Part shown: piece after piece, positions 6,125-6,649 of the stretch
Layout: every line of letters begins with the position of its first letter
Position numbering within the stretch: the first letter of the stretch is position 1
From: an uncultured Clostridia bacterium
GTDB lineage: Bacteria; Bacillota; Clostridia; Christensenellales; DUVY01
DNA length: 6,649 nucleotides
Assembly (NCBI GenBank): GCA_937895465.1
Contig: CALAYY010000059.1
Coordinates: 1-6,649, forward strand
Direction: 5' to 3'
Made by a program: the position numbers and the translations under genes
The notes under the pieces: model-generated
Seen by the model: only the letters and a program-made list of their open reading frames with translations
Told to the model about the DNA's origin: nothing
Databases searched by the model: none

Positions 6125-6649
6125 TTATTTCTCTTTCGGAAGAATAAAGCTTGCGTACGCTTCCCAGTCATCCATTGCCTGATAAGTCTTGACAGAGTCT
6201 GATGGGACATAAATCTTTAGATCGGGATGGCAGTTGCTGAACATATATGACCCTCCCGTGATTACGCCCTCTCTAACAGAACGCGAAATAATGACGCTCT
6301 TCAAGTTCTTGCAATCTAGAAACGCTTCATTGCCTATGCTTGTGATTGTATTCGGAATGACGATATCGGTCAGGCTCTCACAACCTGAAAAAGCATTTGC
6401 GCCAATGCTGGTGGCGTTGGCGGGAATGATGATATCCTTAAGGCTTGAACACGACCTGAATGCGTAAAGACCGATATTGGTGACGCTCTTGGGAACATGA
6501 ATCTTGACAAGACTGGAACTTGAACGGAATGCCGAACCGCCTATGCTCTCCACGCCGTCTGGAATGACAAGGCTCTTCAACTTCGTGCAGGATTCGAACG
6601 ACCATGCGCCTATTGTCTTGATGCTGTTGGGCAAATTGATATTCTCTAC
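6125..6649 (-). CDS. Leucine-rich-repeat (BspA-like, LRR_5) protein, 3' part only
   Basis: The frame is open to the window edge, so the true start lies outside; the TTG at 6634 is just an internal leucine codon. Five consecutive 23-residue units (6290-6634) follow the pattern IP-x-x-V-x-x-IG-x-x-AF-x-x-C-x-x-L-x-x-I, for example IPDGVESIGGSAF and IPANATSIGANAF. An irregular sixth unit and a C-terminal cap (LKIYVPSDSVKTYQ, then a DDWEAYA stretch and LPKEK) close the domain. Such proteins are usually secreted or surface-attached and bind host or bacterial surfaces, but no signal peptide or anchor is visible in this fragment and the C-terminus has no sorting signal. G+C is clearly higher than in the operon: 32 of 60 bases at 6541-6600, against 14 of 60 at 2581-2640. 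A functional link to polysaccharide synthesis is not evident. Confidence 0.88.
   Translation of the reverse strand, partial: VENINLPNSIKTIGAWSFESCTKLKSLVIPDGVESIGGSAFRSSSSLVKIHVPKSVTNIGLYAFRSCSSLKDIIIPANATSIGANAFSGCESLTDIVIPNTITSIGNEAFLDCKNLKSVIISRSVREGVITGGSYMFSNCHPDLKIYVPSDSVKTYQAMDDWEAYASFILPKEK

Noticed and set aside
6108..6127. Stem TAACAT/ATGTTA as a terminator of the LRR gene.
   Set aside because: Six AT-rich pairs with no following T-run, overlapping the stop codon and the -35 of the operon promoter; too weak to call.
1..6649. tRNA or rRNA genes, CRISPR arrays, insertion sequences, attachment sites.
   Set aside because: I found no cloverleaf-like sequence, spaced repeat array, transposase or integrase text, or terminal inverted repeats with target duplications.

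Overview
The window is an AT-rich stretch of a surface-polysaccharide (capsule, EPS or O-unit) gene cluster in which every supported gene lies on the minus strand and is read from right to left. Strong AAGGAG-type ribosome binding sites, a TATAAT/17-bp-spacer promoter, low G+C and family resemblance all point to a low-GC Firmicute, most likely a gut or rumen Clostridia/Lachnospiraceae-type organism. The genus cannot be fixed from the sequence alone.

Layout in transcription order. At the right edge is the 3' part of a leucine-rich-repeat (BspA/LRR_5-type) protein, 6125-6649, whose G+C is visibly higher than everything else. The spacer 5794-6124 holds a good promoter (6078-6106), an approximately 200-nt leader with several inverted repeats, and an orphan N-terminal stub of a second sugar transferase (5793-5867). 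The operon then runs: initiating undecaprenyl-phosphate sugar-phosphate transferase (5152-5793), NAD-dependent nucleotide-sugar epimerase/dehydratase (4255-5151), DegT-type PLP aminotransferase (3175-4194), FemAB/GNAT-like acyl- or aminoacyl-transferase (2126-3178), a wrecked gene (1582-2129), a family-4 glycosyltransferase (403-1575), and a frameshifted family-2 glycosyltransferase that runs off the left edge (1-392). Junctions are a few bases long or overlap, as expected for one translationally coupled transcript.

Working together, intact versions would put a first sugar phosphate on undecaprenyl phosphate, make and aminate a nucleotide sugar, possibly acylate the new amino group, and extend the lipid-linked repeat unit at the cytoplasmic face of the membrane.

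The most notable feature is damage. At least four places along the operon look like short internal deletions: a frameshift in the family-2 glycosyltransferase near 320-330, a probable in-frame gap in the family-4 enzyme near 1092, a frameshift that cuts the tail off the epimerase near 4277, and the multiply broken gene at 1582-2129. The sugar-transferase stub at 5793-5867 is a fifth remnant. Start and stop junctions of the broken genes are preserved, so the losses look recent or tolerated. I see no new defence, mobile or catalytic system here; the decay pattern and the structured leader are the parts worth a second look.
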